From assembly GCF_000970045.1 (NCBI RefSeq), contig NZ_CP009505.1:2232001-2296000 (forward strand): DNA of 64,000 nucleotides, given 5' to 3'. The position numbers were made by a program, and so were the translations under genes. Positions 1-8,531 of the stretch are shown piece by piece. Each line of letters starts with the position of its first letter. The first letter of the stretch is position 1. The notes beneath the pieces are model-generated. The model was not told the origin of the DNA. It did no database searches and saw only the letters and a program-made list of their open reading frames with translations. The DNA is from Methanosarcina sp. MTP4 (GTDB lineage: Archaea; Halobacteriota; Methanosarcinia; Methanosarcinales; Methanosarcinaceae).

Positions 1-600
1 AATCCAAAAACGGATTACTGGTTCTAATTGCCAGACAGGATTTCCCCAAATACAGGCAAAAAGACGGAAAGGTAAAAACGGAAAGGTAAAAACGGAAAGG
101 TAAAAACGGAACAGACAAAAACGGAAAGGTAAAAACGGAACAGACAAAAACGGAAAGGATCTCAGGGCAAGGCGAAGAGAGTATGTCCTCAGGTACAGCT
201 GGCCATCTGTATGCTCCGTGGATCAAATATATCTTTCTTCTGCCATGTCCGGGACTTGATGTTTAATTTCAACAAATTCCAGAAAATTATTTGCCTGTAT
301 AATTAAAGTCTTTTTTCACTTACTTTAATATTTCGATTTCGTTTTACTTTTCCCGGAATATTGTAGAAACTGGTGCGTTTTTTCCTGTAAATGCCCTGTT
401 TTAGTTCATAAGTAGAGAAATCCGGCAAAAAAGCCAACTGTCGAAAGAAAGGATAATTTACTGCTTTTTGAGCCTGAAAGGCCTGGAAAATAAGGAGATT
501 GGAACTGATAACAGTAAATATATATAAAAATTGACATGGCCGTATAGCTTCCAGACCTTGAGGGAATCTTTATTCTATCATCCATGATTGTTGTACTCTT
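1..600. other. Non-coding region upstream of the hydrolase, with short tandem repeats
   Basis: No convincing gene is visible. Positions about 60-160 hold a degenerate tandem repeat built on AAAACGGAAAGGTA and AAAACGGAACAGAC units. From about 290 to 600 the sequence is AT-rich and is the likely promoter region of the gene starting at 601; ATATATATAAAAATTG near 518-533 could be its TATA box. The first 27 bases read as a few codons ending in TAA and could be the tail of a gene outside the window, but this cannot be supported. Confidence 0.4.
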
Positions 601-672
601 ATGAATCTTAAGACGTTTATGAATCTTAAGACGTTTATGAATCTTAAGACGTTCATGAATTTTAAGACTTTC
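601..672 (+). repeat. 18-bp tandem repeat supplying four in-frame ATG codons
   Basis: Four head-to-tail copies of ATGAATCTTAAGACGTTT, the last two slightly changed. Each copy starts with an in-frame ATG, so copy number changes the length of the n-region of the signal peptide without breaking the frame. No clear ribosome binding site precedes the first ATG. Confidence 0.85.
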
Positions 673-1407
673 ATCATTCTCTCGCTGGTCCTCACAGTTC
701 TTGCAAGTTCAGGATGTTCTGGGTTTTATTCGGAAGGAGCCCAAAAGGAATCTACCGATTTTTCCCTCAATTCCTCCCCTGTAAAGTACGCCTCCGTTAA
801 CGGCGTAGAGCTCGGGTACAGGGAGTTCGGTTCAGGAGAGCCCCTTCTGCTTATCATGGGGTTCGGAGGGACTATGGACATGTGGAATGCAACTTTTGTC
901 GAGTGTCTGGCACAGGACTACAGGGTTATAAGCTACGATAACAGGGGGATAGGGTACTCTTCCGACAACGAGGAACCTTATTCCACGGAACTGATGGCAG
1001 GGGATGCTGCAGGCCTGCTTGATGCCCTCGAAATTCCGCAAGCCCATGTTTTAGGCACGTCTATGGGTGCCTCAATTGCCCAGGAAATGGCAATCAACCA
1101 TCCGGAAAAAGTGGATAAACTTATCCTCTCCTCGGCAGCTTACAGCGTAAGCGTCCCTGAAACATTCCTCCTGGAAAACCTGCTTCGGTCCTGTGCCGTA
1201 AATTCCGACCTGGACCCGGCAGTCCGGAAACAGGCAGATGCAAACCTGAAATGGAACGGCACTTACGAACACCTGCCTGAAATAAGGAGCAAGACCCTGC
1301 TTTTAGTCGGGACGGACGACGAATTCACACCTCCCTCAATCACTCTTGAGATTGCAGAAAAGCTGCCAGAGGCAGATTATATTGTATTCGAAGGAGCAAA
1401 GCACTGA
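601..1407 (+). CDS. Alpha/beta hydrolase, lipoprotein-like, C-terminally truncated by TGA
   Basis: Alpha/beta-hydrolase fold enzyme, probably an exported membrane-attached esterase or lipase-like hydrolase; the substrate is unknown. After a hydrophobic segment there is a Cys at residue 39 in an SSGC context, a loose lipobox. The fold is clear: oxyanion region LLIMGFGG (83-90), nucleophile elbow LGTSMG with Ser154, acid Asp239/240 in VGTDDEF, and His268. His268 is the last residue before the TGA stop. Reading on in the same frame gives 30 more sense codons (RFLPAEYSKAVLDFLRKG and on) to TGA at 1498, exactly the helix expected at the end of this family, so the stop looks like a TGG-to-TGA change. 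The N-terminus carries four tandem copies of an 18-bp unit encoding MN(L/F)KTF; the start nearest the signal segment is 655. The catalytic triad is complete, so residual function is possible. Confidence 0.8.
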   Translation: MNLKTFMNLKTFMNLKTFMNFKTFIILSLVLTVLASSGCSGFYSEGAQKESTDFSLNSSPVKYASVNGVELGYREFGSGEPLLLIMGFGGTMDMWNATFVECLAQDYRVISYDNRGIGYSSDNEEPYSTELMAGDAAGLLDALEIPQAHVLGTSMGASIAQEMAINHPEKVDKLILSSAAYSVSVPETFLLENLLRSCAVNSDLDPAVRKQADANLKWNGTYEHLPEIRSKTLLLVGTDDEFTPPSITLEIAEKLPEADYIVFEGAKH

Positions 1408-1500
1408 GGTGAGCGGTTTTTGCCAGCCGAATATTCGAAGGCTGTCCTGGACTTCCTGCGCAAGGGCGAACCCTCGGAACTGGCGGGAAACGCCCCCTGA
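1408..1500 (+). pseudogene. In-frame C-terminal remnant of the hydrolase after the TGA
   Basis: Directly after the TGA at 1405 the same frame stays open for 30 codons to the next TGA (1498-1500). It encodes an amphipathic helix (LPAEYSKAVLDFL) typical of the last helix of alpha/beta hydrolases. This is what remains of the original C-terminus if the stop is a mutation, or a readthrough extension. Confidence 0.7.
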
Positions 1501-1631
1501 TAATACCATCCATTTTTATGTGAGAAGCTCCTTTACGTTTTAAACCGGTTCTGAAATGATTTGCGTAAGCCCTTTTTCTTCAAATTTGCCAAAACTTTCA
1601 GCTGCCTGAAAACAACAAACGCTGATCCGAC

Positions 1632-4211
1632 ATGTCTGACAAAAATTTCACCTGCACTCCTCCGGAAATCCTTGCCCCTGCCGGCGACTACGACGCCCTG
1701 CTCGCCGCTATAAAAGGAAAAGCTGATGCCGTCTACCTGGGGGTAGGCGAATTCAATGCCCGCCAGGGGGCAAAGAACTTCACACCCGAAGACCTGGAAG
1801 CCGCCGTTGACCTTGCCCATTCCCACGGGGTCAAGGTCTACGTAGCCCTGAACATCCCAATCAAGCAAAAGGAAATGCAGGCAGCCCTGGAAATAATAGA
1901 CAGGGCTTATGCCGCCGGGATCGACGCGGTTATCCTGCAGGACCTGGGGCTCCTCCGGCTTCTTAGAGAAATCTACCCTGACCTGGCCCTGCATGCCAGC
2001 ACCCAGATGACGATCCACAGCAAAGCGGGAGTCGATTTTGCTTCAGGGCTCGGGACAAAAAGGGTCATAGTCTCAAGGGAACTTAGCACCGCCGAACTCA
2101 AGGACATCGTGGACCACTCGGACGTCGGGATCGAGGTCTTCGTGCACGGGGCTCTTTGTTACTCCTACTCCGGCAAGTGCCTCTTCAGCAGCTTTCTCCA
2201 TGACCGGAGTGCAAACCGGGGAGCCTGTGCCCAGCCCTGCCGCCGGCGCTACAGCTTTCTTGTAAACGGCAGGGACATTGACGAAAAATATATAGGGGGC
2301 AGCTACCCGATCAGCTGTGCCGAACTCTGTACCCTCCCCGGCCTGGACGAGATAGTTAAAACCGGGGTTGAAAGCCTCAAGATCGAAGGTCGGATGAAAA
2401 AATCCGAGTACGTGACCGGCAGTTCAGCAGCCTACAAAGCCGCAGTCGAACAGATCTGCAGGACCGGGGAACACTTAAGCAAGGAAGAAATTGAAGCAAA
2501 GGAATCCGAACTTGCAAAACTCTTCTACAGGGGCTATACAAAAGGCTTTATCCTCGGGGAAAAAGGTGTCTCCCACCCGAAGTACAGCTCCAACTACGGA
2601 GCCTTCCTCGGCAGGGTAGTGGATATTGGCCGTTCAAAAAGCGCTACCAAACTCACTGTTCAACTGAACGAAGACATCCACATAAAAGACGGGATCAGCC
2701 TTTTTGCCAGGGAACGGATGATAGGCTCGGCAATAAACGGCATAATCACTCTCCGTGGGGAACGTGTTAAGAGCGCAAAGAAAGGCGAAAAAGTGGGCCT
2801 TGAAATCAGTCCCAAAACTGGCAGGGCAGTGCGCATCAGGGACGAATTGTATATTACAACTGACAACGAACTCCTTAATACCCTGCAAAAAACCGAAATG
2901 AAGCTTATCCCCGTAAGCCTGAAAGCAAAAGCCAGGAAAGGGGAAAGGTTTACAGTCGAAATTAAAACAGCAAATGAGGCCGGAAACGAAACCGGAATTG
3001 AAGCCGGAAACGAAACCGAATATGGCAAAACTGCCGAATTTACCGGTGATTACGTCGTCCAGGAAGCCCAGAAAGCTCCCACCACGGAAGAACAGGTAAG
3101 GAGGGCAATGGAAAGCCTTGGTGGCACTCCCTTTGAAGCCGTAGGCGTCGAGATCGAAGCCGACGAGAACATCTTCATCCCGGTCGGGGTACTGAAGGGC
3201 ACAAGGCGCCAGGCTTCAGACCTCCTGCTTGAAAAAATCCTCAAAGCAAATAAAAAAGAGCAAAAAAAACCCGATGTTTCAGATTTCACCGCTCTGTGCA
3301 GTACACAGGCAAGTTCGAAAATCGGTGGAGGCTCGGAAAAAGCTGCAGCAAATGTTACAGTAAAGGAATCCGGAAAGCCTCTCCTGAGCGTTGAAGTAGG
3401 CAAAGTTTCTTCCCTGCTCCGGGCAGCCGAAGCGGGTGCAGATATTATCTATATCCCGATTTCCACCTTCGAGGAGCTAAAAAGCTCCGAAAACGAAGGA
3501 AAACTGGAAGACCTGAAAGCCGGAGGCTTGGAACTCGTCTTCATCCTCCCCATAGTAAACCACGACAGGGAACTGGAAGCCCTTATCCCCCTAATCGAAA
3601 AAGTCCGGGACGCAGGCTTCAGCATCGCATGTTCCAGCCTGGGTACGGTGCAGCTTGCAAAAACTCTGGGAATTCCTTTTGTCGCCCAGAAGGAGTTCAA
3701 CACCTTCAACGCCTTTACCGCAAGCACTTTCTACCAGGCAGGAGCGTACAGGGCAACCCTCTCAAGCGAACTGAACCTGAGCGAGGTAAAGAACGTCTGC
3801 GAAGCGCTGGAGACCTGCGAAGGGGCAGGCCAGACCGAAATCGCAGTCTATGGCCGGGAATTGATGCTGATTACGGAAAACGACCTCCTGAAACCCCTGG
3901 TTGACCGGAAGCTGGTAAATAAAAACAGTGATGTGCTCCTTTCCGGCCAGGACGGTTCCGATTATCCGGTCAAGCGAGAAGGGACCCGGACCCTGATCTA
4001 CAACTCAAAAGTGCTTGACATGTTGAAATATGTCGATAAACTGAAAAAATACGGGGCTGACGTGTTCCGCCTGAACCTGTCCCTGAACAGCGACAGGGAG
4101 GTTGTGGAAATCACGGAAGCATACAAAAAAGCCCTTTCCGGAAAAGAAGCCATGTTGAAGGCAGCAAGAAATGTGGAGTATACGACAGGGCACTATTTCA
4201 AGGGGATTTGA
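1632..4211 (+). CDS. Peptidase U32 family protein (RlhA/TrhP-like)
   Basis: 859-aa member of the U32 family, whose characterised bacterial relatives (RlhA, TrhP, UbiU/V) are prephenate-dependent RNA hydroxylases or hydroxylation factors with an Fe-S cluster rather than true peptidases. The N-terminal TIM-barrel part (about 10-330) has the family start EILAPAGD and the signature EVFVHGALCYSYSGKC (168-183). Cys176, Cys183, Cys199/203 and Cys229/233 are the likely 4Fe-4S ligands. Residues about 325-400 look like the beta-rich domain of the long RlhA-type proteins. A Glu/Asn-rich linker near 430-460 separates a second half (about 590-855) with a repeat of the barrel-like fold. The length fits the long, two-part family form. 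The start is the only sensible ATG for the motif; the upstream ribosome binding site is weak. It follows the truncated hydrolase by 131 bp. Substrate in this organism is unknown. Confidence 0.88.
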   Translation: MSDKNFTCTPPEILAPAGDYDALLAAIKGKADAVYLGVGEFNARQGAKNFTPEDLEAAVDLAHSHGVKVYVALNIPIKQKEMQAALEIIDRAYAAGIDAVILQDLGLLRLLREIYPDLALHASTQMTIHSKAGVDFASGLGTKRVIVSRELSTAELKDIVDHSDVGIEVFVHGALCYSYSGKCLFSSFLHDRSANRGACAQPCRRRYSFLVNGRDIDEKYIGGSYPISCAELCTLPGLDEIVKTGVESLKIEGRMKKSEYVTGSSAAYKAAVEQICRTGEHLSKEEIEAKESELAKLFYRGYTKGFILGEKGVSHPKYSSNYGAFLGRVVDIGRSKSATKLTVQLNEDIHIKDGISLFARERMIGSAINGIITLRGERVKSAKKGEKVGLEISPKTGRAVRIRDELYITTDNELLNTLQKTEMKLIPVSLKAKARKGERFTVEIKTANEAGNETGIEAGNETEYGKTAEFTGDYVVQEAQKAPTTEEQVRRAMESLGGTPFEAVGVEIEADENIFIPVGVLKGTRRQASDLLLEKILKANKKEQKKPDVSDFTALCSTQASSKIGGGSEKAAANVTVKESGKPLLSVEVGKVSSLLRAAEAGADIIYIPISTFEELKSSENEGKLEDLKAGGLELVFILPIVNHDRELEALIPLIEKVRDAGFSIACSSLGTVQLAKTLGIPFVAQKEFNTFNAFTASTFYQAGAYRATLSSELNLSEVKNVCEALETCEGAGQTEIAVYGRELMLITENDLLKPLVDRKLVNKNSDVLLSGQDGSDYPVKREGTRTLIYNSKVLDMLKYVDKLKKYGADVFRLNLSLNSDREVVEITEAYKKALSGKEAMLKAARNVEYTTGHYFKGI

Positions 4212-4339
4212 GAAAAGAATCCGTTAATACCCTTTCTCTGTAAGTACCCTCTATCAGGAATTTGCCCCCCTGAGGGCACAATTCCATCTTTTTTTCCACT
4301 TTACTTTTATAGTCAAGTGCCCAAATTCTTTCACCAATC

Positions 4340-4475
4340 TCAAGTGAAAGTTTAACCACAGAAAGCACGGAAAACACGGAATAAAGGAGATAGAGGCACA
4401 ATCCTTCCGTGCTTTCTGTGTCTTCCATGGTTATAAAGCAAGTGTAAATACTTACGTTCGAGACTATAATTGTGT
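4340..4475. repeat. Dispersed repeat, copy 1 (second copy near 40878-40975)
   Basis: Shares AAAGTTTAACCACA, AAGCAC, CGGAATAAAGGA, GGCGCAATCCTTCCGTG and GGTTATAA with 40878-40975, with small substitutions and indels. The inner part is an imperfect palindrome (ACAGAAAGCACGGA against TCCGTGCTTTCTGT), so it can fold. Copy 1 keeps the longer palindrome arm; copy 2 has lost part of it. No coding content. Confidence 0.8.
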
Positions 4476-4512
4476 AACCTTAAGTCGCGTGCAATCATAC
4501 TTCGGGTTCTCA

Positions 4513-4533
4513 CCACCCGCCTGAGACGGGTGG
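4513..4533 (+). repeat. Hairpin of the CTCACC-stem-GGCTTTT family
   Basis: CCACCCG pairs with CGGGTGG around a short loop; it is preceded by TTCTCA and followed by CTTTTGC. The same framing sequences (CTCACC before, GGCTTT or GGCCTTTCC after) surround stems of different sequence at 18903, 51453 and 59868. It lies about 300 bp downstream of the U32 gene. Confidence 0.7.
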
Positions 4534-4605
4534 CTTTTGCATGAAAAAAAGTGGAAAACAGAGCAGAAGCAATAGAGACCGGGAGAGATTTTAGTAGTGC
4601 ACAAA

Positions 4606-4815
4606 GGCACTGCAATAACTTTAAAAAGCACTGTAATAACCTCAATAGGCACTGCAATAACTTTAAAAGGTACTGCAATAACTTTAAAAGGTACTGTAAT
4701 AACTTTAAAAGGTACTGTAATAATTTTAAAAGGTACTGTAATAATTTTAAAAGGTAGTGTAATAACTTTAAAAGGTACTGTAATAACTTTAATAGGTACT
4801 GCAATAACTTTAATG
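4606..4815. repeat. 21-bp tandem repeat, about 10 units
   Basis: Units of the form GTACTGTAATAACTTTAAAAG repeat head to tail with a few base changes (TGCAATAAC, TAATTTT variants). Because 21 is a multiple of three and the unit lacks stops in several frames, several overlapping open frames are produced on both strands. Confidence 0.9.
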
Positions 4816-4957
4816 AATACTTCATTGAAGTTAAGATTCCATACTGACTTTTACGGCATGATACTAATTTTACTGAGCACCTTAATGAAGTTAGCAGGCA
4901 CACTGCTGACATATAAAATCTTGAAAAAAAGAAAAACCGCAAACCGGCTTTCCCTAT

Positions 4958-5932
4958 TCAGTGGGCCGGAATTGCACCAGATGATTTCTCAGGCTGTTTT
5001 TCGTATGAAGGAAGCCTGAATGCTTCAATATCCCAATTTGCCCTTTTTGCCCCGGCAAGATACACGCTTTCCAGGAAGTCCAGCACCTTCTGCCCCGGAG
5101 ACTCCGCCTCCCTTATGCTGTTGTACATGAGAAGTGCCATCCCGGCTTCAGGGTTCCAGAAAGCTTCTTTCGGGCGGAGCGGTTCTTCCATAAGCCCTTC
5201 AGGCTGCGGGGCCGCATAGGCATAAAAAGCAGGTTCCCTCACATTTTTATCTCCTGCCCAGAACCCGAAGCTGATCACCTCATGGGAGTAGGCTTCCCGT
5301 TCAACTGGACCTGCCCCTTCCCTTACCCTGGCAGGTCTTCCCGAAAACAGGGTCAGAGCCAGGTCCCCGTGATGCCAGAAAACATGTGCCGGAGAACATT
5401 TCCCTATGAACTGCCCCCTGAATACCTGGAAGATCGAATCGACCTGCAAAAGGATTTGCCAGTACCTCTTTACGTACTCTCTGTCATATGCAGCATGCTT
5501 TTCATCCGTTTCGAAAGGTTCCGTGCTGACATCCGGGGCATCATACGGGACTGCCAGGATGCTGGTCTCTATTCCAAATTCAGAGAGACCAGAGAATACG
5601 GCTTTATAAAACCGGGCGACTGAAAGCCCTTCAAGCTCAATGTTCCTGGAATCCCCGCTGCTTGAATCAATCCTCAGCACATGTTCCCTGAAATCAAACT
5701 CCATCTCGAAAATGAAATTCTTATAGGGAATGGGTCCGGTAGTAAGCCCCCGCGTTGAGACATAGAAAGGCACATGCCACCAGTGGTTCTTTTTCGGAAA
5801 TAAGCCAAGCCTGATTTTCCCCACAATTTGCATAAACAGGTGCAGAGTATCCTTTGTGTCTTCCCACTCTTCAATGGGCAAAGACGGAAATCGTACATTC
5901 CGGATATTATTGTCCATGATATTGCTGTTCAT
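4958..5932 (-). CDS. DUF5996 family protein
   Basis: 324-aa soluble protein of the DUF5996 family, which has no established function. Recognisable features are the start FPSLPIEEWEDTKDTLHLF, the segment KNHWWHVPFYVSTRGLTT and the conserved FWHHGDLALTLFSGR stretch in the C-terminal half. There is no signal peptide or membrane segment. The start is supported by a strong ribosome binding site (GGGGGGAAG) just upstream. It is divergent from the ABC exporter at 6177, with AT-rich promoter sequence between. The role is unknown. Confidence 0.85.
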   Translation of the reverse strand: MNSNIMDNNIRNVRFPSLPIEEWEDTKDTLHLFMQIVGKIRLGLFPKKNHWWHVPFYVSTRGLTTGPIPYKNFIFEMEFDFREHVLRIDSSSGDSRNIELEGLSVARFYKAVFSGLSEFGIETSILAVPYDAPDVSTEPFETDEKHAAYDREYVKRYWQILLQVDSIFQVFRGQFIGKCSPAHVFWHHGDLALTLFSGRPARVREGAGPVEREAYSHEVISFGFWAGDKNVREPAFYAYAAPQPEGLMEEPLRPKEAFWNPEAGMALLMYNSIREAESPGQKVLDFLESVYLAGAKRANWDIEAFRLPSYEKQPEKSSGAIPAH

Positions 5933-6176
5933 GATAATACTTCCCCCCTTTCAATAATTTCTCCAGAAGTCAAACTTATTGAAGAATCCAGTCAGGATAC
6001 AACAGTCTGGATTATATGGCTTGTTATATATAAGTCCGCAAATATATAATGACCGGACAAAACGAAAATAGTAAAAATAGCTATTTATCACTGGATGCTT
6101 AATATTCCTGTGGGAAGAACTTTGGGGACTAACATTGAAGTTTGAAATTGAAGTTTTGGGTATCGGGGTCTGAGCT
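5933..6176. promoter_or_regulatory. Divergent promoter region
   Basis: The 244-bp gap separates the DUF5996 gene (minus) from the ABC operon (plus). It contains TTATATATAAG (about 6024) and AAATATATAATG (about 6041), good TATA-box candidates; the first is nearly palindromic and could serve either strand. Positions are estimated by eye. Confidence 0.5.
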
Positions 6177-7163
6177 TTGGATAGCAATATAATCGAAGTG
6201 GAAAATCTCGAACACTCTTTTGGAGACGTAAAAGCTGTAGATAAGATCAGTTTCAACGTCCGGAAAGGCGAGATCTTCTCTTTTCTTGGCCCGAACGGGG
6301 CGGGAAAGAGCACGGTTATCAACATCCTGACCACCCTCCTGAAGCTCCAGAAAGGGACTGCGAAAGTTGCCGGATATGACGTGGCAAAAGAGCCAGAAAA
6401 GGTCCGGGAATCCATCGGCATTGTCTTTCAGGAACTGACTCTGGACCGGGACATGACCGTGCGGGAGACCCTGGAATACCACGGCAGGCTCTATTCCATG
6501 CCAAAGGAAGAACGGAGGAGGCGGACCGAAGAACTGCTCCGGCTTGTCCAGCTTGAGGGAAAAGGGGACACCCGGACAAAGTACCTGAGCGGGGGGATGA
6601 AAAGAAGGCTCGAAATTGCCCGGGGGCTTATGACACGCCCGAAAGTGCTTTTCATGGACGAGCCGACAATCGGCCTCGACCCCCAGACCAGGATCAGGAT
6701 CTGGGAATACGTGAGGGAGATTAACCGGGAGGGGACCACCATTTTCCTTACCACCCACTACATGGACGAAGCCGACCAGCTCAGCAACAGGATAAGCATT
6801 ATCGACCACGGGAAAATCATAATCACAGGCAGGTCCTGGGAACTGAAAAACAAACTTGGTCAGGACCTTATTTATCTGGAAAGCAGCGATAACCGGGCGG
6901 CTGCAGAACTCCTGATGGAGCTTGGCAGTGTAAGGGAAATCACCGAAAAACCAAAGGGCCTGGTGCTCATGCTCAGCGGGGACGGGACCCACCTGCTCCC
7001 GAAGCTCATGGAAATGCTTACCGGAAAGGGAATAGCGATTACAACCGTAAACCTGAAAAAGCCATCAATGGATGACGTTTTTGTCCATTATACAGGCAGG
7101 GAATTAAGGGATGAGGGGGCAGAAAAGATGTCCTCGGCGATCATAAGGGCAGGGAAGCGCTGA
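6177..7163 (+). CDS. ABC transporter ATP-binding protein, DrrA-like
   Basis: ATPase subunit of an ABC-2 type exporter, of the daunorubicin-resistance (DrrA) family. It has Walker A GPNGAGKST (38-46), Q-loop FQ at 83-84, signature LSGGM (136-140), Walker B VLFMDE (156-161) and H-loop His193. The C-terminal roughly 100 residues are the usual DrrA extension. The start is TTG at 6177: an in-frame TGA at 6171 excludes any upstream start, and GGGG lies about 10 bases upstream. It pairs with the permease at 7282. Cargo is not predictable; drug, lipid or polysaccharide export are all seen in the family. Confidence 0.92.
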   Translation: MDSNIIEVENLEHSFGDVKAVDKISFNVRKGEIFSFLGPNGAGKSTVINILTTLLKLQKGTAKVAGYDVAKEPEKVRESIGIVFQELTLDRDMTVRETLEYHGRLYSMPKEERRRRTEELLRLVQLEGKGDTRTKYLSGGMKRRLEIARGLMTRPKVLFMDEPTIGLDPQTRIRIWEYVREINREGTTIFLTTHYMDEADQLSNRISIIDHGKIIITGRSWELKNKLGQDLIYLESSDNRAAAELLMELGSVREITEKPKGLVLMLSGDGTHLLPKLMEMLTGKGIAITTVNLKKPSMDDVFVHYTGRELRDEGAEKMSSAIIRAGKR

Positions 7164-7213
7164 AAGTCAACTACCCCTGAGACAAAGACTCAGGGGGTTC
7201 CGGCTGAGGTATT

Positions 7214-7285
7214 ATGAAAATGGAAAAAGAATTGAGAACAGGGCTTATAGTGATAGCTGAGGGCGGGGGAGGCTGCAGGCTGTGA
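7214..7285 (+). CDS. Possible 23-aa ORF overlapping the permease start
   Basis: ATG at 7214, preceded by GCTGAGGT (a plausible ribosome binding site), opens a 23-codon frame whose TGA at 7283-7285 overlaps the GTG start of the permease (GTGA). Such an overlap would couple translation of the permease to the short frame. The peptide (start MKMEKELRTG, end GGGGCRL) is not recognised. It could be a chance frame. Confidence 0.25.
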   Translation: MKMEKELRTGLIVIAEGGGGCRL

Positions 7286-8118
7286 ACACGGGCTTTCTTA
7301 CCATCTACTGGCGGGATATGTTAAGGTTTGTCAGGTTCAGGACCCTCCTCTTCACCTCCCTTGTGCAGCCGGCTCTCTGGCTGGCTTTTTTCGGGGTTGC
7401 GATGTCCAATAACTTTGACAGGTTGACTGCTACCCTCCCAACAATCCCCGGCGTCCCGACGGTCGGCTACCTTACCTTCATAGGGGCAGGGGTTATTGCC
7501 ATGACCACACTTTTTACAAGCCTTTTCGGAGGAACGGTGCTGCTCTTTGACAAGAACTGGGGGCTTATGCGAGAAACCCTCTCAAGCCCGCTTCCAAGGA
7601 TCCACATCATAATAGGCATCGGGCTTTCCGGGATGACGAAGTCCTTCATCCAGGCTACGGTCATCATGCTCTTCGGGCTTTTGATCGGGGTCCGGTTTTT
7701 TGACGGGTATACCCTATCCCGGACCCTTGTCTCGGTACTCGGGATCATGCTCTTTGTCGGGGTTTTTTCTCTGGGTTTTCTCTTTCTTTCCGGAGCCATT
7801 GCCATCAGCATGGAAAGCCCGGAAGGGATGCAGGCAGTGATAACCCTCCTCACCATGCCCTTCTTTTTCACCAGCAATGCACTTTACCCGGTGGACTCCT
7901 TTCCCCCGCTGCTTCGGGTTCTCTCAACGGTCAACCCTTTGACCCACCTGGTCAGCGGGATCAGATATTTTGCCATAGGGAATAACTTCTCAGCTATCGG
8001 GATTCAATATGTGTATACCCCAAACGACATCCTTGTTTCCTTCCTGTCCCTGCTAACTTTTGCCTCAATAATGTTTCTTATTGCAAGGTGGAGGTTCAGT
8101 AAGGTGACCGTGACATGA
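7282..8118 (+). CDS. ABC-2 type transporter permease, DrrB-like
   Basis: 278-aa membrane subunit that partners the ATPase encoded just upstream. About six membrane segments are visible: after the amphipathic start (LTIYWRDMLRFVRFRTLLF), then LVQPALWLAFFGVAM, the segment around IGAGVIAMTTLF, ATVIMLFGLLIGV, a segment from VLGIMLFVGVFSLGF, AVITLLTMPFFFTS and a last one near ILVSFLSLLTFASIMF. The motif PLTHLVSGIRY near 215-225 is typical of ABC2_membrane permeases. The start is GTG with GGGGGAGG upstream. Function: export of an unknown substrate across the cytoplasmic membrane. Confidence 0.9.
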   Translation: MNTGFLTIYWRDMLRFVRFRTLLFTSLVQPALWLAFFGVAMSNNFDRLTATLPTIPGVPTVGYLTFIGAGVIAMTTLFTSLFGGTVLLFDKNWGLMRETLSSPLPRIHIIIGIGLSGMTKSFIQATVIMLFGLLIGVRFFDGYTLSRTLVSVLGIMLFVGVFSLGFLFLSGAIAISMESPEGMQAVITLLTMPFFFTSNALYPVDSFPPLLRVLSTVNPLTHLVSGIRYFAIGNNFSAIGIQYVYTPNDILVSFLSLLTFASIMFLIARWRFSKVTVT

Positions 8119-8125
8119 GGAGGGA

Positions 8126-8212
8126 GATTGAAAAAGGAAACTGAAAAAGGAAACTGAAAAAGGAAACTGAAAAAGGAAACTGAAAAAGGAAACTGAAAAA
8201 GGAAACTGAAGA
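8126..8212. repeat. 14-bp tandem repeat, about 6 units
   Basis: GGAAACTGAAAAAG-type units repeat directly after the stop codon of the permease gene. Confidence 0.85.
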
Positions 8213-8234
8213 AATCGCTTTTCTAACTGCGGGA

Positions 8235-8531
8235 TCAGGCAAGCCCACCTAAAACCTTCAATTGCTCCTCAGCCAGTTTTTTCAGTGTCCCTGACTCTAT
8301 TACGGGGAAAACCTCAACCTCACATAAATCCATAAACGGGAAATTGTAAGCCATGTAGGCTTCAATGGATTCGACATCGTAAAGGGTAAAAACCCGGCTC
8401 CCCCCGGAATCGATCCACTGGTTGATGACCTTCGCCCCTTCCGGACATTCCATACATTCCATTTCTTCCCAGCGTTTCAAAGCTTCAAGACTGTGCTCAG
8501 GACTGATTCTGGCTATGTTTAACAACAGCAT
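8235..8531 (-). CDS. DUF3303 family protein
   Basis: 98-aa protein with the ferredoxin-like fold expected for DUF3303 (small alpha-beta proteins of unknown function). It starts MLLLNIARISPEHS, has the central GGSRVFTLYDVESIEAYM and ends with an acidic and charged helix. No membrane segment. It is convergent with the exporter operon. GGGGAAT lies upstream of the ATG on the minus strand. A Cys pair (MECMECPEG, 24-32) is present; this might bind a metal but is not a known family feature. Confidence 0.8.
   Translation of the reverse strand: MLLLNIARISPEHSLEALKRWEEMECMECPEGAKVINQWIDSGGSRVFTLYDVESIEAYMAYNFPFMDLCEVEVFPVIESGTLKKLAEEQLKVLGGLA

Larger units (their letters stand above)
4212..4957. other. 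Repeat-rich gap between convergent genes
   Basis: Holds a dispersed repeat (4340-4475), a strong hairpin (4513-4533) and a 21-bp tandem repeat (4606-4815), each listed separately. The open frames seen here on both strands arise from the 21-bp period and are not supported as genes. Confidence 0.6.

Noticed and set aside
4352-5019. Open frames on both strands with KLLQYLL or GTVITLK repeats
   Set aside because: Produced by the 21-bp tandem repeat; no start signal, no independent coding pattern.
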